Of a stretch of DNA of 64,000 nucleotides, positions 11,066 to 20,590 are shown in pieces (within the stretch, counting starts at the first letter, position 1; each line of letters starts with the position of its first letter). The translations under genes were made by a program, and so were the position numbers. The notes beneath the pieces were generated by a model, which did not search any database, was not told the DNA's origin, and saw only the letters and a program-made list of their open reading frames with translations. This DNA is from an uncultured Lachnospiraceae bacterium (GTDB lineage: Bacteria; Bacillota; Clostridia; Eubacteriales; Anaerofustaceae), in NCBI GenBank assembly GCA_944381375.1, contig CALWKX010000037.1:1-64000 (forward strand), in the 5' to 3' direction.

Positions 11066-11084
11066 GAAATACTACCTCAAGTAT

Positions 11085-11112
11085 ATTATATTGTTCTACG
11101 CAAATTTTTCAA
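11085..11112 (-). promoter_or_regulatory. Promoter of zapA
   Basis: TTGAAA and TATAAT with a 16-base spacer on the minus strand, about 20 bases before the zapA start codon. Confidence 0.7.
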
Positions 11113-11169
11113 TCAGTTTTTTCAAATATCAACAAGATATAGACATTTTATAATAAATTTATCATCTAA

Positions 11170-14100
11170 TTAGTCATTTTTTATAATTTTTACATTTTCA
11201 TATCCGATTATATCGCGCATTTGTCTTAGAATCTCCAAATCATTTTTAATCCATAGATCTTGAGATGCAAGATATTTTTTTCTGTTTTCCGTGTCATAAA
11301 GCATTACTTTTACATTTCCCTTATTGGCAATCATTACTTCTTTGATAAGTGGAAGCAATTCGCTGTTGTAGCGATTAAGCATAATCATTATGTAAGCACC
11401 TTCAGGCACGCTTTGCAAAACAGAAGTATTTTGGTCATCCTTATCAGTGGTGCCACCATTACTCTTATTGGGTGCAAAATCATTTTTTCGTTTTATAGCA
11501 TTATTTGTTTGAGCAGGTGTATAATTCTTTGAAACTTTAAGATTCGAGAAAGAACGTTTGTCGTTCAAATCATAATATTGCGAAGCAATAACAGAAGTTT
11601 CTCCAGCGTCTTTTTTATTAATTCTTCCTTTAACAAGCACAGGCATATCTTTTCTAAGAAGAGTAAAATTTTGCTCATATACTTTAGGGAATGCTACAGT
11701 TTCAAACGAACCGTATATATCTTCGATTTGAACAAATGCCATTGAACTTCCTGTTTTAGTCATTGATGTTTTTACGGCCGTTATTATACCTCCCATAACA
11801 ACCATAGAGCCGTCTTCAATGGTTTCTTTATTTACTAAATGTTCTTTTTCTTCATCTTCTTCAAATTGCTGTTCTTGTGCAGGGTTCAATGTAAGAGCAT
11901 CACATGTGGCGTACTTATTAAGGATATCTTCGTATTTTGACATCGGATGTCCTGAAAGATAAAGACCCATTGCTTCTTTTTCATACATTAATATTTCTTC
12001 TTGCGTCAATGGTTTTATGTTTTGAGGTATTATCAATTTTACGCTTTTTTCTTCCCCGCGCATAAGATCCATAAGGTTCATCTGTCCTTCGATGCTTTTT
12101 TTGCGCTGACGCATTACGCCGTCTATGTAATCTTCAAAAATTGCCAAAAGTTCATTACGCTTGTATCCCATAGCGTCAAACGCTCCGCATTTGATCAGAC
12201 TCTCTACCCCTCTTTTATTCAAACTGTTAAATTCAAGCTTATTTACAAAATCAGCGAAATCAACGAATCGGCCTTTTTCCTTACGTGTTGTTATAATTTC
12301 ATTAACGGCAGTTTCTCCGAGTCCTTTTACTGCAAGAAGACCAAAGCGTATTTTACCGTTTGAGACAGTAAATCTTCTATGTGACTCATTGATGTCTGCA
12401 GGGAGAAGCTCTATATTAAAATCCTTAAGATTATGTATATACCTTCTTGTTTTGGCATCGTCTCCCATTACGCTGGTGATTAGAGCGGCCATGAATTCTA
12501 CAGGATAGTACGTCTTCAAATAAGCCGTTTGATATGTAACGAATCCGTATGCAGCGGCATGCGATCTGTTGAAAGCGTAGCGGCCAAAATCCAACATAGC
12601 GTCATAAATTTGATTTGCGCTGTTTTCATCAATACCATTCGCAGCGCATCCTGCAATTCCCAGTTTTTCATCGCCGTATAAAAATATCTGTCGTTGCTGC
12701 TTTAATTCTTCCTCCTTTTTTTTCGACATCGCTTTGCGCACATTGTCGCTTTGCCCAAGCGAATAACCTGCAAGATCGCGCACAATCTGCATGACCTGCT
12801 CCTGATATACAATACATCCGTATGTAACATTCAATATAGGCTCAAGCGCCTGGTGAATATATTTTATATTTGCCGGATTTTTTTTGTTCTCGATATAGGT
12901 ATCTATAAACTGCATAGGGCCGGGCCTAAACAAAGCAATTCCTGCAATAATATCTTCAAATGTATCCGGCTTTAATCTTTGCATAAATGAACGCATCCCT
13001 GAACTTTCGAGCTGAAAAATACCGGATGTATCTCCTTTTGATATTAATGAATAAACTTTCTGGTCATCAAAAGATATCTTGTCAAGCTCGATTACTATAT
13101 TCTGCGAGTGCTTTATATTTTCGAGAGTATCTTGTATAATTGACAGATTTCTAAGGCTTAGACAATCCATTTTCAAAAGTCCAAGCTGTTCGATAGTAGT
13201 CATCGGAAACTGTGTGGCCAAGCTTCCGTCTTTATTCAGATAAAGAGGAACATAATCACTCAAAGGCTTATCTGTAATTACAACGCCGGCTGCATGTATG
13301 GAGGCTTGGCGCGGACAGCCTTCAAGCGCTTTGCTTATGTCAATGAGCTTTTTGACTTCTTTGTTTTCATTTATCATCTCCTGTAAGTGAGGATTATCAG
13401 CTATAGCAGAATCAATCGTTACTTTTGGTCCTTCAGGAATTTCTTTTGCAACTTTATCTGTATCAGCATAGCTCATACCCATACTTCTGCCAACGTCTCT
13501 CACTGCCTGCCGTGCCTTAAGAGTTCCAAAGGTGATAATCTGTGCAGCATTATCACTGCTGTATTTATTGATGAGGTATTCCTTTACCATGTCTCTTTTA
13601 TCGGAGCAGAAATCTATATCAATATCAGGCATAGAGACACGCTCGCTGTTAAGGAATCTTTCGAATATCAAATTAAAACGTATAGGATCTACTTCCGTAA
13701 TATTAAGACAATAGCTTACAATACTCCCCGCTGCGCTCCCCCTGCCTGGGCCCACAGGTATATTATTGTCTTTAGCATATTTTACAAGGTCCCAAACGAT
13801 CAAAAAATAATCGTTAAAACCCATTTTATCTATAACGTCAAGCTCATATTCAAGTCTTTCTATCAATTCATCCGTACGATTATTATATTTTTTTTCAAAT
13901 CCTTCATAGCAGAGCTTACTTAAATAATCTTTTGCACTTACCTGACCTTCAGGCAGCTTAAATTTTGGAAGATGGTAATCATGGAATACTATTTCAATGT
14001 TGCATCTTTGCGCTATCTCATAAGTATTCGTAATTGCTTCAGGCGTATCAGGAAATAAAGTTTTCATTTCTTCTACGCTTTTTATATAAAATTCTTCATT

Positions 14101-14817
14101 CGGAAAACGCATTCGTTTAGGGTCTGATGTCGTTGTTGCTGTTTGAACGCAAAGCAAAATATCATGATAATCCGCATCCTCTTTATTTATATAATGAGCA
14201 TCATTTGTAGCGACAAGTTTAAGGCCGTTTTCTTTTGCGAGTTTTATTAAGCCTTTATTGGCTTTTTTTTCTTCCTCCAGACCGTGGTTTTGGATTTCCA
14301 CGTACAAATTATTCTTTCCAAAGGCTTCTAACAGCTTTTCAAGATGCTCTTGCGCCGCATTGATATCGTCTCTTATAATGAAATGAGGAACACGGCCTGC
14401 TATGCAGCCTGTAAGCGCAATAATGCCTTCGGAATATTGTTTAAGCACGTCATAATCTACACGCGGCTTAAAATAAAAGCCTTCGGAATATCCCAAAGTC
14501 ACTATTTTGAACAAATTATGAAGCCCTGTTTCATTTTCCGCCAATAAAACCAAATGATAATTATTTTTATCATAACGGCTGTCTTTTTGATGCATACTTC
14601 TTTCGGCTGTGTAAATTTCACATCCCAAAATCGGCTTTATGCCTTGTTTTTTACATTCAGTGTAAAAATCTATCACCCCGAACATTGCCCCATGATCCGT
14701 AATAGCTACGGAATCCATTCCCATTTCCTTTATTCGTTTTACTAATTTGGGAATATCGCAAAAACCATCCAGGAGTGAATACTGCGTATGTAAGTGCAAA
14801 TGTGTAAACTGTTCCAT
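11170..14817 (-). CDS. dnaE: DNA polymerase III subunit alpha (DnaE)
   Basis: The catalytic alpha subunit of a replicative polymerase, 1215 residues. In order it has: an N-terminal PHP domain beginning THLHLHTQYSLLDG; the polymerase core with the catalytic aspartates in PDIDIDF (about 397-403); the thumb and fingers; a tandem helix-hairpin-helix region; and a C-terminal OB-fold (VVMGGIITAVKTS). Like other clostridia the cell should also have PolC. The start at 14817 has GAGGT six bases ahead and gives the standard MEQFTHLHLH N-terminus; an open extension of 15 codons overlaps the promoter and is rejected. It is transcribed alone, divergent from cdaA. Confidence 0.97.
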   Translation of the reverse strand: MEQFTHLHLHTQYSLLDGFCDIPKLVKRIKEMGMDSVAITDHGAMFGVIDFYTECKKQGIKPILGCEIYTAERSMHQKDSRYDKNNYHLVLLAENETGLHNLFKIVTLGYSEGFYFKPRVDYDVLKQYSEGIIALTGCIAGRVPHFIIRDDINAAQEHLEKLLEAFGKNNLYVEIQNHGLEEEKKANKGLIKLAKENGLKLVATNDAHYINKEDADYHDILLCVQTATTTSDPKRMRFPNEEFYIKSVEEMKTLFPDTPEAITNTYEIAQRCNIEIVFHDYHLPKFKLPEGQVSAKDYLSKLCYEGFEKKYNNRTDELIERLEYELDVIDKMGFNDYFLIVWDLVKYAKDNNIPVGPGRGSAAGSIVSYCLNITEVDPIRFNLIFERFLNSERVSMPDIDIDFCSDKRDMVKEYLINKYSSDNAAQIITFGTLKARQAVRDVGRSMGMSYADTDKVAKEIPEGPKVTIDSAIADNPHLQEMINENKEVKKLIDISKALEGCPRQASIHAAGVVITDKPLSDYVPLYLNKDGSLATQFPMTTIEQLGLLKMDCLSLRNLSIIQDTLENIKHSQNIVIELDKISFDDQKVYSLISKGDTSGIFQLESSGMRSFMQRLKPDTFEDIIAGIALFRPGPMQFIDTYIENKKNPANIKYIHQALEPILNVTYGCIVYQEQVMQIVRDLAGYSLGQSDNVRKAMSKKKEEELKQQRQIFLYGDEKLGIAGCAANGIDENSANQIYDAMLDFGRYAFNRSHAAAYGFVTYQTAYLKTYYPVEFMAALITSVMGDDAKTRRYIHNLKDFNIELLPADINESHRRFTVSNGKIRFGLLAVKGLGETAVNEIITTRKEKGRFVDFADFVNKLEFNSLNKRGVESLIKCGAFDAMGYKRNELLAIFEDYIDGVMRQRKKSIEGQMNLMDLMRGEEKSVKLIIPQNIKPLTQEEILMYEKEAMGLYLSGHPMSKYEDILNKYATCDALTLNPAQEQQFEEDEEKEHLVNKETIEDGSMVVMGGIITAVKTSMTKTGSSMAFVQIEDIYGSFETVAFPKVYEQNFTLLRKDMPVLVKGRINKKDAGETSVIASQYYDLNDKRSFSNLKVSKNYTPAQTNNAIKRKNDFAPNKSNGGTTDKDDQNTSVLQSVPEGAYIMIMLNRYNSELLPLIKEVMIANKGNVKVMLYDTENRKKYLASQDLWIKNDLEILRQMRDIIGYENVKIIKND

Positions 14818-14833
14818 TTTCAACCTCATTTGT

Positions 14834-14862
14834 ATTATAACAAGATTCACTACCGAAAACAA
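14834..14862 (-). promoter_or_regulatory. Promoter of dnaE with a very short leader
   Basis: TTGTTT and TATAAT with a 17-base spacer on the minus strand. The -10 ends 16 bases before the start codon, so the leader should be only about 10-11 bases, just enough for the ribosome site. Confidence 0.7.
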
Positions 14863-14932
14863 ATCGTTGCAAATATTAAAATAGAAAATGCGTTATTTTT
14901 CATATTAGGTTTTTATACGTTTATTTTTGTTG

Positions 14933-14938
14933 TATAAT
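14933..14938 (+). promoter_or_regulatory. -10 box of the cdaA-cdaR-glmM operon
   Basis: A TATAAT hexamer lies 32 bases before the cdaA start. Only a weak T-rich -35 (TTTTTA, 17-base spacer) can be matched. Confidence 0.5.
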
Positions 14939-14970
14939 TTATAAAGAACATAAAAAGAAGGTTGCGATTA

Positions 14971-15822
14971 ATGCTTGAAACACTTAAATCATTATTTTAT
15001 GATGTTTATAATTCTTTTACCATTATGTCCGTTATAGATATATTACTTACGGCCTTTTTAATATATAAGATATTGGATTGGATCAGAGGCACTCAGGCCA
15101 TGAAGGTTGCTAAAGGTGTTGTTATTATCCTGTTGGCCACGCAGGTAAGCGATTGGATCGGTCTTATTACTATAAATTATATATTGAAAAACATAATAAC
15201 TGTTGGATTTATCGCTCTTATTGTCATGTTCCAACCTGAACTTAGACGCGGATTGGAAAGAATAGGCAGTACGAAGTTTTACAAATTATTCAAAAGTTTC
15301 TCCAAATCAAATATCAATGAAGATATACTTATAGCCGTCAATGAAACGGTAAGCGCAGTAAAAACCTTATCAGAAACTAAAACTGGTGCCCTTATTATAT
15401 TTGAAAGACATATAAAGCTCAGAGATATAATCGAAACAGGCGTTCAAATTGACGCAGTTCCTTCTAAAGATTTGTATATAAATATATTTACTCCTAATAC
15501 GCCATTGCATGACGGAGCAGTTATTATATCAAACACTACAATGCGTATCGCTGCTGCTGGCTGCCTTTTGCCTCTTACACAAAATAAGAGTTTGAATACG
15601 GAAATCGGCACAAGGCACAGAGCAGGTATCGGCGTTAGCGAAAATTCAGATTGCTTCAGCGTGATAGTCAGTGAAGAAACAGGTGTTATATCTTATTCCG
15701 TAAACGGAAAATTATCAAGATTCGTTGACCCAAAAACCTTAAAGACACTGCTTATGCAGTATCTTGAAGCGCAGGAAACAGCATCGCAAAAAGAGCAACG
15801 AAAGGCTGTTAAGGAAAAATGA
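14971..15822 (+). CDS. cdaA: Diadenylate cyclase CdaA
   Basis: CdaA joins two ATP molecules into c-di-AMP at the cytoplasmic face of the membrane. The 283-residue protein has three N-terminal membrane helices (about 18-90) and a DAC domain with the two signature motifs DGA (181-183) and RHR (215-217). The ATG at 14971 is nine bases after AGAAGG; a TTG three codons earlier is an alternative. The last four bases overlap cdaR (ATGA). The cdaA-cdaR-glmM order is conserved in Firmicutes, where CdaR and GlmM both modulate the cyclase. Confidence 0.96.
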   Translation: MLETLKSLFYDVYNSFTIMSVIDILLTAFLIYKILDWIRGTQAMKVAKGVVIILLATQVSDWIGLITINYILKNIITVGFIALIVMFQPELRRGLERIGSTKFYKLFKSFSKSNINEDILIAVNETVSAVKTLSETKTGALIIFERHIKLRDIIETGVQIDAVPSKDLYINIFTPNTPLHDGAVIISNTTMRIAAAGCLLPLTQNKSLNTEIGTRHRAGIGVSENSDCFSVIVSEETGVISYSVNGKLSRFVDPKTLKTLLMQYLEAQETASQKEQRKAVKEK

Positions 15823-17024
15823 AAAGATTACCTAAAAAAATACCCAAAAATAAATTCATAACAGCGTTGATTTCATTAATATTTGCATATTTGCTTTGGG
15901 CTGTTGCAAATACTTCAGGCGCAGACCCTACAACCACAAGAAATTACAATTCCATAGCTATTAATTATGTAGGATTGGCTGATAATCTAACAATTGAAAA
16001 TAAAATAGATACAGTTGATATAAAACTTTATGGCCGCACTGCTCAACTAAATCAAGTCAACAAAAATAATATTATTGCAACAGTAGATCTCAGCCAGATA
16101 ACCGCACCAGGCACGTATACTTTTGAAGTGGTAATTACGGGTTTATCCGATAGCGTAAGTATTTCTGATATATCTCCAAAATACTTAACGCTTACACTCA
16201 GCGAATTGTCAACAAAACAAATGAATTTTAATATAGATATTACAGGAAATCTTCCGAGCGGATATTATGTATTGGACCATTCGGCCAATACAGATACTGT
16301 TGTTGTGTCAGGTCCTCAGCAGGCGTTATCATCAGTAGAGTCAGTAAGAGGAGAAATCAATCTCAGTTCAAACAGATATGATTTTGAATCGCTGGTTAAT
16401 TTATATGCTTTCGATTCTGAAGGCAATGTTGTTGAAGGCGTAAATATCTCGCCGAATCAAATACAGGTTTCTACATTAGTAGGCATGACCAAAACAGTAG
16501 GAATCAATATTGTAACAAGTGGAAGTTGTCCAGAAGGATATGAGCTTGTATCAACAAGCGCAAATATTTCAAGCATTGAAATTTCAGGACCTGTTTCAAT
16601 AGTCAATAATTTAACCAGCGTATCTACTTCCCCTATCAATCTTAACAGCGTAACGCAATCACAAACAGTTCAAGCTAATCTCGTGCTTGATGGTGGCGTC
16701 AGCGCTTCTACTGATTCCATAAGCGTATATATTGAAATCAGAACAGGCAATGCAACTAAGAAAATGACCTATACATCATTACAGGTAAGAAATCTTCCTG
16801 CGAATCTTACATGCGATCTGTCTGCTTTCAGCAGTCTCACTATTTCCGTCACAGGCTCAAAAGAAATTATTGATTCGTTGTCAAATTCCGATATTATCGC
16901 TTATATAAACCTGTCAAATCTCAGTGCAGGTACACACACTGTCGATATACAATACAGCATTCCTGACGGAGTAACTATACTGACGTCAAGTTTAAACACC
17001 GTTACGGTAAGGCTTTCGGAGTAA
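15819..17024 (+). CDS. cdaR: CdaR, YbbR-repeat regulator of CdaA
   Basis: A 401-residue membrane-anchored extracytoplasmic protein. One N-terminal transmembrane helix (about 13-32) is followed by four YbbR-type beta-rich repeats filling the rest. In Bacillus and Listeria CdaR binds CdaA and tunes c-di-AMP synthesis. The coding sequence is rich in Ser, Thr, Asn and Val, as expected for an exported beta protein. It overlaps cdaA by four bases. Six bases separate it from the FAD protein. Confidence 0.9.
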   Translation: MKRLPKKIPKNKFITALISLIFAYLLWAVANTSGADPTTTRNYNSIAINYVGLADNLTIENKIDTVDIKLYGRTAQLNQVNKNNIIATVDLSQITAPGTYTFEVVITGLSDSVSISDISPKYLTLTLSELSTKQMNFNIDITGNLPSGYYVLDHSANTDTVVVSGPQQALSSVESVRGEINLSSNRYDFESLVNLYAFDSEGNVVEGVNISPNQIQVSTLVGMTKTVGINIVTSGSCPEGYELVSTSANISSIEISGPVSIVNNLTSVSTSPINLNSVTQSQTVQANLVLDGGVSASTDSISVYIEIRTGNATKKMTYTSLQVRNLPANLTCDLSAFSSLTISVTGSKEIIDSLSNSDIIAYINLSNLSAGTHTVDIQYSIPDGVTILTSSLNTVTVRLSE

Positions 17025-17030
17025 ATTTAC

Positions 17031-18632
17031 ATGCCAAAATATAAAGCTTTCAACATAAAAATAAATATAGAAAATTTAATCAATACAAAGCCTCGTGAAG
17101 CGATTATTTCAAAGCTTCACTTGATAGAAAATGATGTAAAGAATTTTGCTATCATCAGAGAATCTTTAGATTCAAGATATCATAAAAGCACAGGCATTTT
17201 TCGTGTATATACAGTTACTTTTGATTATCCTCACACAATAAAAAATACCAATGTTGAACGTTGTGAAAATAAAACTGATACAAAAGAGAATGCTCCGATA
17301 TTTTTCGAGAACAATACTTTTGCAAAGCCTGTCATTGTCGGTTCAGGCCCTGCAGGTCTATTTGCCGCACTGCGTTTATTAGAAATGAATATACTACCTG
17401 TAATATTGGAACAAGGTAAAGATATACCTGAAAGAAGCGCCGATATAAATACATTTTTTGAACAAAACACCTTAAATCCGATGTCGAATATTCAATGCGG
17501 GCTTGGCGGTGCAGGCACTTTTTCAGACGGCAAATTAATGAGCCGCATAAAAAATCCCCTAACACAATATGTAAATGATAAGCTTATAGAATTTGGAGCT
17601 CCGGCAGCCATAAAATATCAGGCAAAGCCTCATTTAGGCACGGACAGACTTAAAACCATCATTGGAAACATAAAACGCTATATTGAAGAAAATGGCGGAA
17701 GCTTTTTATTTTCTTCCGAAATGTCCGATATATGCATTAAGAACGGAAGAATAGTTTCCGTAATAATAAATGACAAAGATGAAATACCATGCGGCGATCT
17801 GCTGCTTGCCATTGGTAATGCATCCAGGAAAACGTTTAAGATGCTTTATCATAAAGGATTAGCGATAATCTCTAAACCATTTGCTGTGGGCGTCAGAGTC
17901 GAACACGAACAAAGCGTCATTAATAAACATATATACGGGATGTATTCAGAACATAAAGCCTTGCCTCCTGCTGAATATCAACTTATTTATAAAGATACTC
18001 AAGCAATGAGGTCTGTTTATACTTTTTGCAACTGTCCCGGAGGATATGTGCTCAACAGCTCTTGTGAAAATGATACAGTATCTACAAACGGTATGAGTTT
18101 TAGCAAGCGTCATGCCCATAATGCAAATTCAGCTATAGTCGTGACCGTTAAAACAGACGACTTTGACAAATATCCACTTTCAGGTATTGATTTTCAAAGA
18201 AGAATAGAAGAGCAAGCTTTTAAATTGGGCGGAGGAAACTATAAAGCTCCTGTTATGAATATTGATGACTTTCTTTCTCTTTCCTCAAATAAACATGCAA
18301 TGCCATCAATAAAGCCAGGTTATAATTATTGCGACATATCAGGGTGTTTTCCTGATTTTATTTTGTGCAGTCTGAAAAATGCTATTACGCATTTTTGCAG
18401 CAATTTTGAAGGATTCATCAGCGGCGTTATGACTGCGCCTGAAACCAGAACTTCATCTCCCGTAAGAATAATCAGAAACGCTCAAACATATATGAGTGCA
18501 ACCATAGAGGGCATATACCCTATTGGCGAAGGAGCGGGATATGCAGGAGGAATCATGAGCAGCGCCGTGGACGGTGCGGAAGCGGCAAATAAAATCGCTA
18601 TACGTTACCGCAAGGGATTCAAGGAGGAATAA
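17031..18632 (+). CDS. FAD-dependent oxidoreductase of the COG2509 type
   Basis: A 533-residue predicted flavoprotein of unknown substrate. About 90 N-terminal residues form a small lead domain. The dinucleotide-binding motif VGSGPAGLFAALRLLE follows, then the LGGAGTFSDGK segment, and a C-terminal FAD-contact motif GEGAGYAGGIMSSAVDG. This arrangement is typical of the uncharacterised FAD dehydrogenases of COG2509. It sits between cdaR and glmM with gaps of only 6 and 4 bases, so it belongs to the c-di-AMP/GlmM operon. Its function there is not known to me. The start ATG has only a weak ribosome site and may rely on coupling from cdaR. Confidence 0.85.
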   Translation: MPKYKAFNIKINIENLINTKPREAIISKLHLIENDVKNFAIIRESLDSRYHKSTGIFRVYTVTFDYPHTIKNTNVERCENKTDTKENAPIFFENNTFAKPVIVGSGPAGLFAALRLLEMNILPVILEQGKDIPERSADINTFFEQNTLNPMSNIQCGLGGAGTFSDGKLMSRIKNPLTQYVNDKLIEFGAPAAIKYQAKPHLGTDRLKTIIGNIKRYIEENGGSFLFSSEMSDICIKNGRIVSVIINDKDEIPCGDLLLAIGNASRKTFKMLYHKGLAIISKPFAVGVRVEHEQSVINKHIYGMYSEHKALPPAEYQLIYKDTQAMRSVYTFCNCPGGYVLNSSCENDTVSTNGMSFSKRHAHNANSAIVVTVKTDDFDKYPLSGIDFQRRIEEQAFKLGGGNYKAPVMNIDDFLSLSSNKHAMPSIKPGYNYCDISGCFPDFILCSLKNAITHFCSNFEGFISGVMTAPETRTSSPVRIIRNAQTYMSATIEGIYPIGEGAGYAGGIMSSAVDGAEAANKIAIRYRKGFKEE

Positions 18633-18636
18633 TTAT

Positions 18637-19983
18637 ATGGGCAGAATGTTTGGCACGGACGGTGTGCGCGGCAAAGCAAATAAAGAATTGACGGCCGAGC
18701 TCGCTTTTAAATTGGGGCGTGCGGCGTGCGGCAGATTGAAAAACGGTAGTTCTTCACCGAAATTTGTCATAGGCAGAGATACAAGAATATCAGGAAATAT
18801 GTTTGACTCAGCGCTCAGCGCCGGTATTATGAGCTGTGGAGGCAGCGTTATTTCTGCGGGCATAATCCCAACTCCAGCAATACCGATAATCACGCGTTAT
18901 TTTCAAGCAGATGCAGGGATAGTGATCAGCGCATCGCATAATCCTTATTATGATAACGGAATAAAATTCTTCAATTCACAAGGACTTAAGCTGACCGATG
19001 AAATCGAAGACGAAATCCAGGCTATTATTGAAAACAACAGTTTCCCAGTATATGCCACGAACGAACACATAGGATCAATAAGCTTTGAAAATAATGCAGA
19101 AAAAATATATCTTGATTATTTATTTGAAGCTATAAAACCGTATAATCTTAACGGCATGAAAATAGTACTCGATTGTGCTAACGGAGCGACTGTAAATACA
19201 TCACCATCAGCGTTTAAAAAAACCGGCGCTGAAACTGTCGTTATTAATAATTCACCTGACGGAATTAACATAAATCATGAATGTGGTTCTACGCATATAA
19301 ATAGCTTAGTACAAAGCGTTTTATCAGAAAAAGCGGATTTAGGTATTGCTTTTGACGGCGACGGAGACAGACTGATAGCCGTGGACGAAAAAGGCAATGT
19401 AATTAACGGCGATATAATAATGTATCTTTTCGCACAATATTTCAAAGAAAAAAAATGTCTGGCGAAAGATACTGTTGTCCTGACAGGCATGAGTAATCTT
19501 GGGCTTTTAAAAGCACTTGAGTTATTAGGGCTGAAATATAAACAGACCAATGTAGGCGATAGATATATATTGCAGGAAATTCTAGCTCAAAATTATAATT
19601 TCGGCGGAGAACAATCAGGGCACATAATATTGTATGATATCAATACTACCGGAGACGGCCTTGCTTCTGCTTTAATGCTTACAAAAATTATTAAAGAAAA
19701 GGATAGTTCTTTATTTGAGCTTACAAATAAATTTAAAACATATCCACAAGTATTGGTGAATGTTAAAGTTAAAACAGAAAATAAATTAATGTATCAGGAA
19801 AGCGCGGAGGTCAGCGAGTCTTTATCGCAGCTTAACAGAAAATATGACGGATGCGGCAGAATTCTTTTACGACATTCCGGCACAGAACCATTAGTAAGGA
19901 TAATGATAGAAGGCAGTAATGAAGAAGAAATAAAAAAAGATGCGCAATATCTGGCAGATATCATAAAAAAAATATCGGAATAA
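18637..19983 (+). CDS. glmM: Phosphoglucosamine mutase
   Basis: GlmM converts glucosamine-6-phosphate to glucosamine-1-phosphate for UDP-GlcNAc and peptidoglycan synthesis, and in Firmicutes it also inhibits CdaA. The 448-residue length is normal. The GTDGVRG N-terminus, the phosphoserine loop SASHNP, the metal loop DGDGDR and the C-terminal RHSGTEP phosphate loop are all intact. The frame extends 21 codons upstream into the FAD gene, but the ATG at 18637 has AAGGAGG nine bases ahead and the family N-terminus. Confidence 0.97.
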   Translation: MGRMFGTDGVRGKANKELTAELAFKLGRAACGRLKNGSSSPKFVIGRDTRISGNMFDSALSAGIMSCGGSVISAGIIPTPAIPIITRYFQADAGIVISASHNPYYDNGIKFFNSQGLKLTDEIEDEIQAIIENNSFPVYATNEHIGSISFENNAEKIYLDYLFEAIKPYNLNGMKIVLDCANGATVNTSPSAFKKTGAETVVINNSPDGININHECGSTHINSLVQSVLSEKADLGIAFDGDGDRLIAVDEKGNVINGDIIMYLFAQYFKEKKCLAKDTVVLTGMSNLGLLKALELLGLKYKQTNVGDRYILQEILAQNYNFGGEQSGHIILYDINTTGDGLASALMLTKIIKEKDSSLFELTNKFKTYPQVLVNVKVKTENKLMYQESAEVSESLSQLNRKYDGCGRILLRHSGTEPLVRIMIEGSNEEEIKKDAQYLADIIKKISE

Positions 19984-19984
19984 T

Positions 19985-20009
19985 AAGAAGCCTCTGTATG
20001 AGGCTTCTG
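19985..20009. terminator. Hairpin between convergent glmM and the 20.0-20.5 kb gene
   Basis: AGAAGCCTC/GAGGCTTCT arms with a five-base loop, starting two bases after the glmM stop. The T-tract is poor on both sides, so it may be a weak bidirectional terminator. Confidence 0.5.
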
Positions 20010-20540
20010 TTAATTTATGCGTTTAATTTTATAAGCTACTATTGCATGATGTAAAGCGATGATTAAAGCCAAAACACACAAAACGATAACGATTTGCCAT
20101 ATTGCTCCATATATATTTATTATAAAAGTAGTTTCAAATGTATATAAACATAAAAAGCTAAAAAAAGCTGCTATCATACTCAAAAGTGTTAATAATATAG
20201 AAACGCGCCTGAGTTTTATGTCTTTACAATCTTTATCAAGTTTATTATTTTTACTTATACGAAACAGCGCTATTAAAGAAGAGAAAAATTTATAATCCTT
20301 TTTTTCATCTCCCAACGGCCTGCTTATAAATGAAGAAATAAAGCTTAAAGCAATAAATATTACAGGATATAAAATTATATTAAACAAAACGTTTTTAAGG
20401 TGCACCTCGCTGTCTGCTCTCGGTTCTAATCCTATACAATAAGCAGAAATGCTTAGAATCAAAGCTATTACGCCGAATATACATATAAGAAACATAATTG
20501 CGCAGTATGAATTTTCTAATTTTTTTATATTGTCTTTCAT
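20010..20540 (-). CDS. Unknown four-helix membrane protein
   Basis: I do not recognise this 176-residue protein. Four hydrophobic segments are visible, at about residues 13-36, 48-70, 110-132 and 140-165. A charged loop rich in Lys and Asp lies between the second and third. It lacks a signal peptide, conserved metal ligands or repeats. It follows the GNAT gene by 50 bases on the same strand and could be read from the histidine operon. The start lacks a strong ribosome site. Coding is supported by length, a consistent hydrophobicity pattern and lack of any competing frame. Confidence 0.65.
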   Translation of the reverse strand: MKDNIKKLENSYCAIMFLICIFGVIALILSISAYCIGLEPRADSEVHLKNVLFNIILYPVIFIALSFISSFISRPLGDEKKDYKFFSSLIALFRISKNNKLDKDCKDIKLRRVSILLTLLSMIAAFFSFLCLYTFETTFIINIYGAIWQIVIVLCVLALIIALHHAIVAYKIKRIN

Positions 20541-20590
20541 ATAGTGTAAAAATCCTTTATTATTAATAATTTAAATCCGTATAATTTAGA

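Noticed and set aside
12001-14745. Several 60-180 codon open frames opposite dnaE
   Set aside because: They are antisense shadows of a well-supported polymerase gene and have no ribosome sites or recognisable domains.
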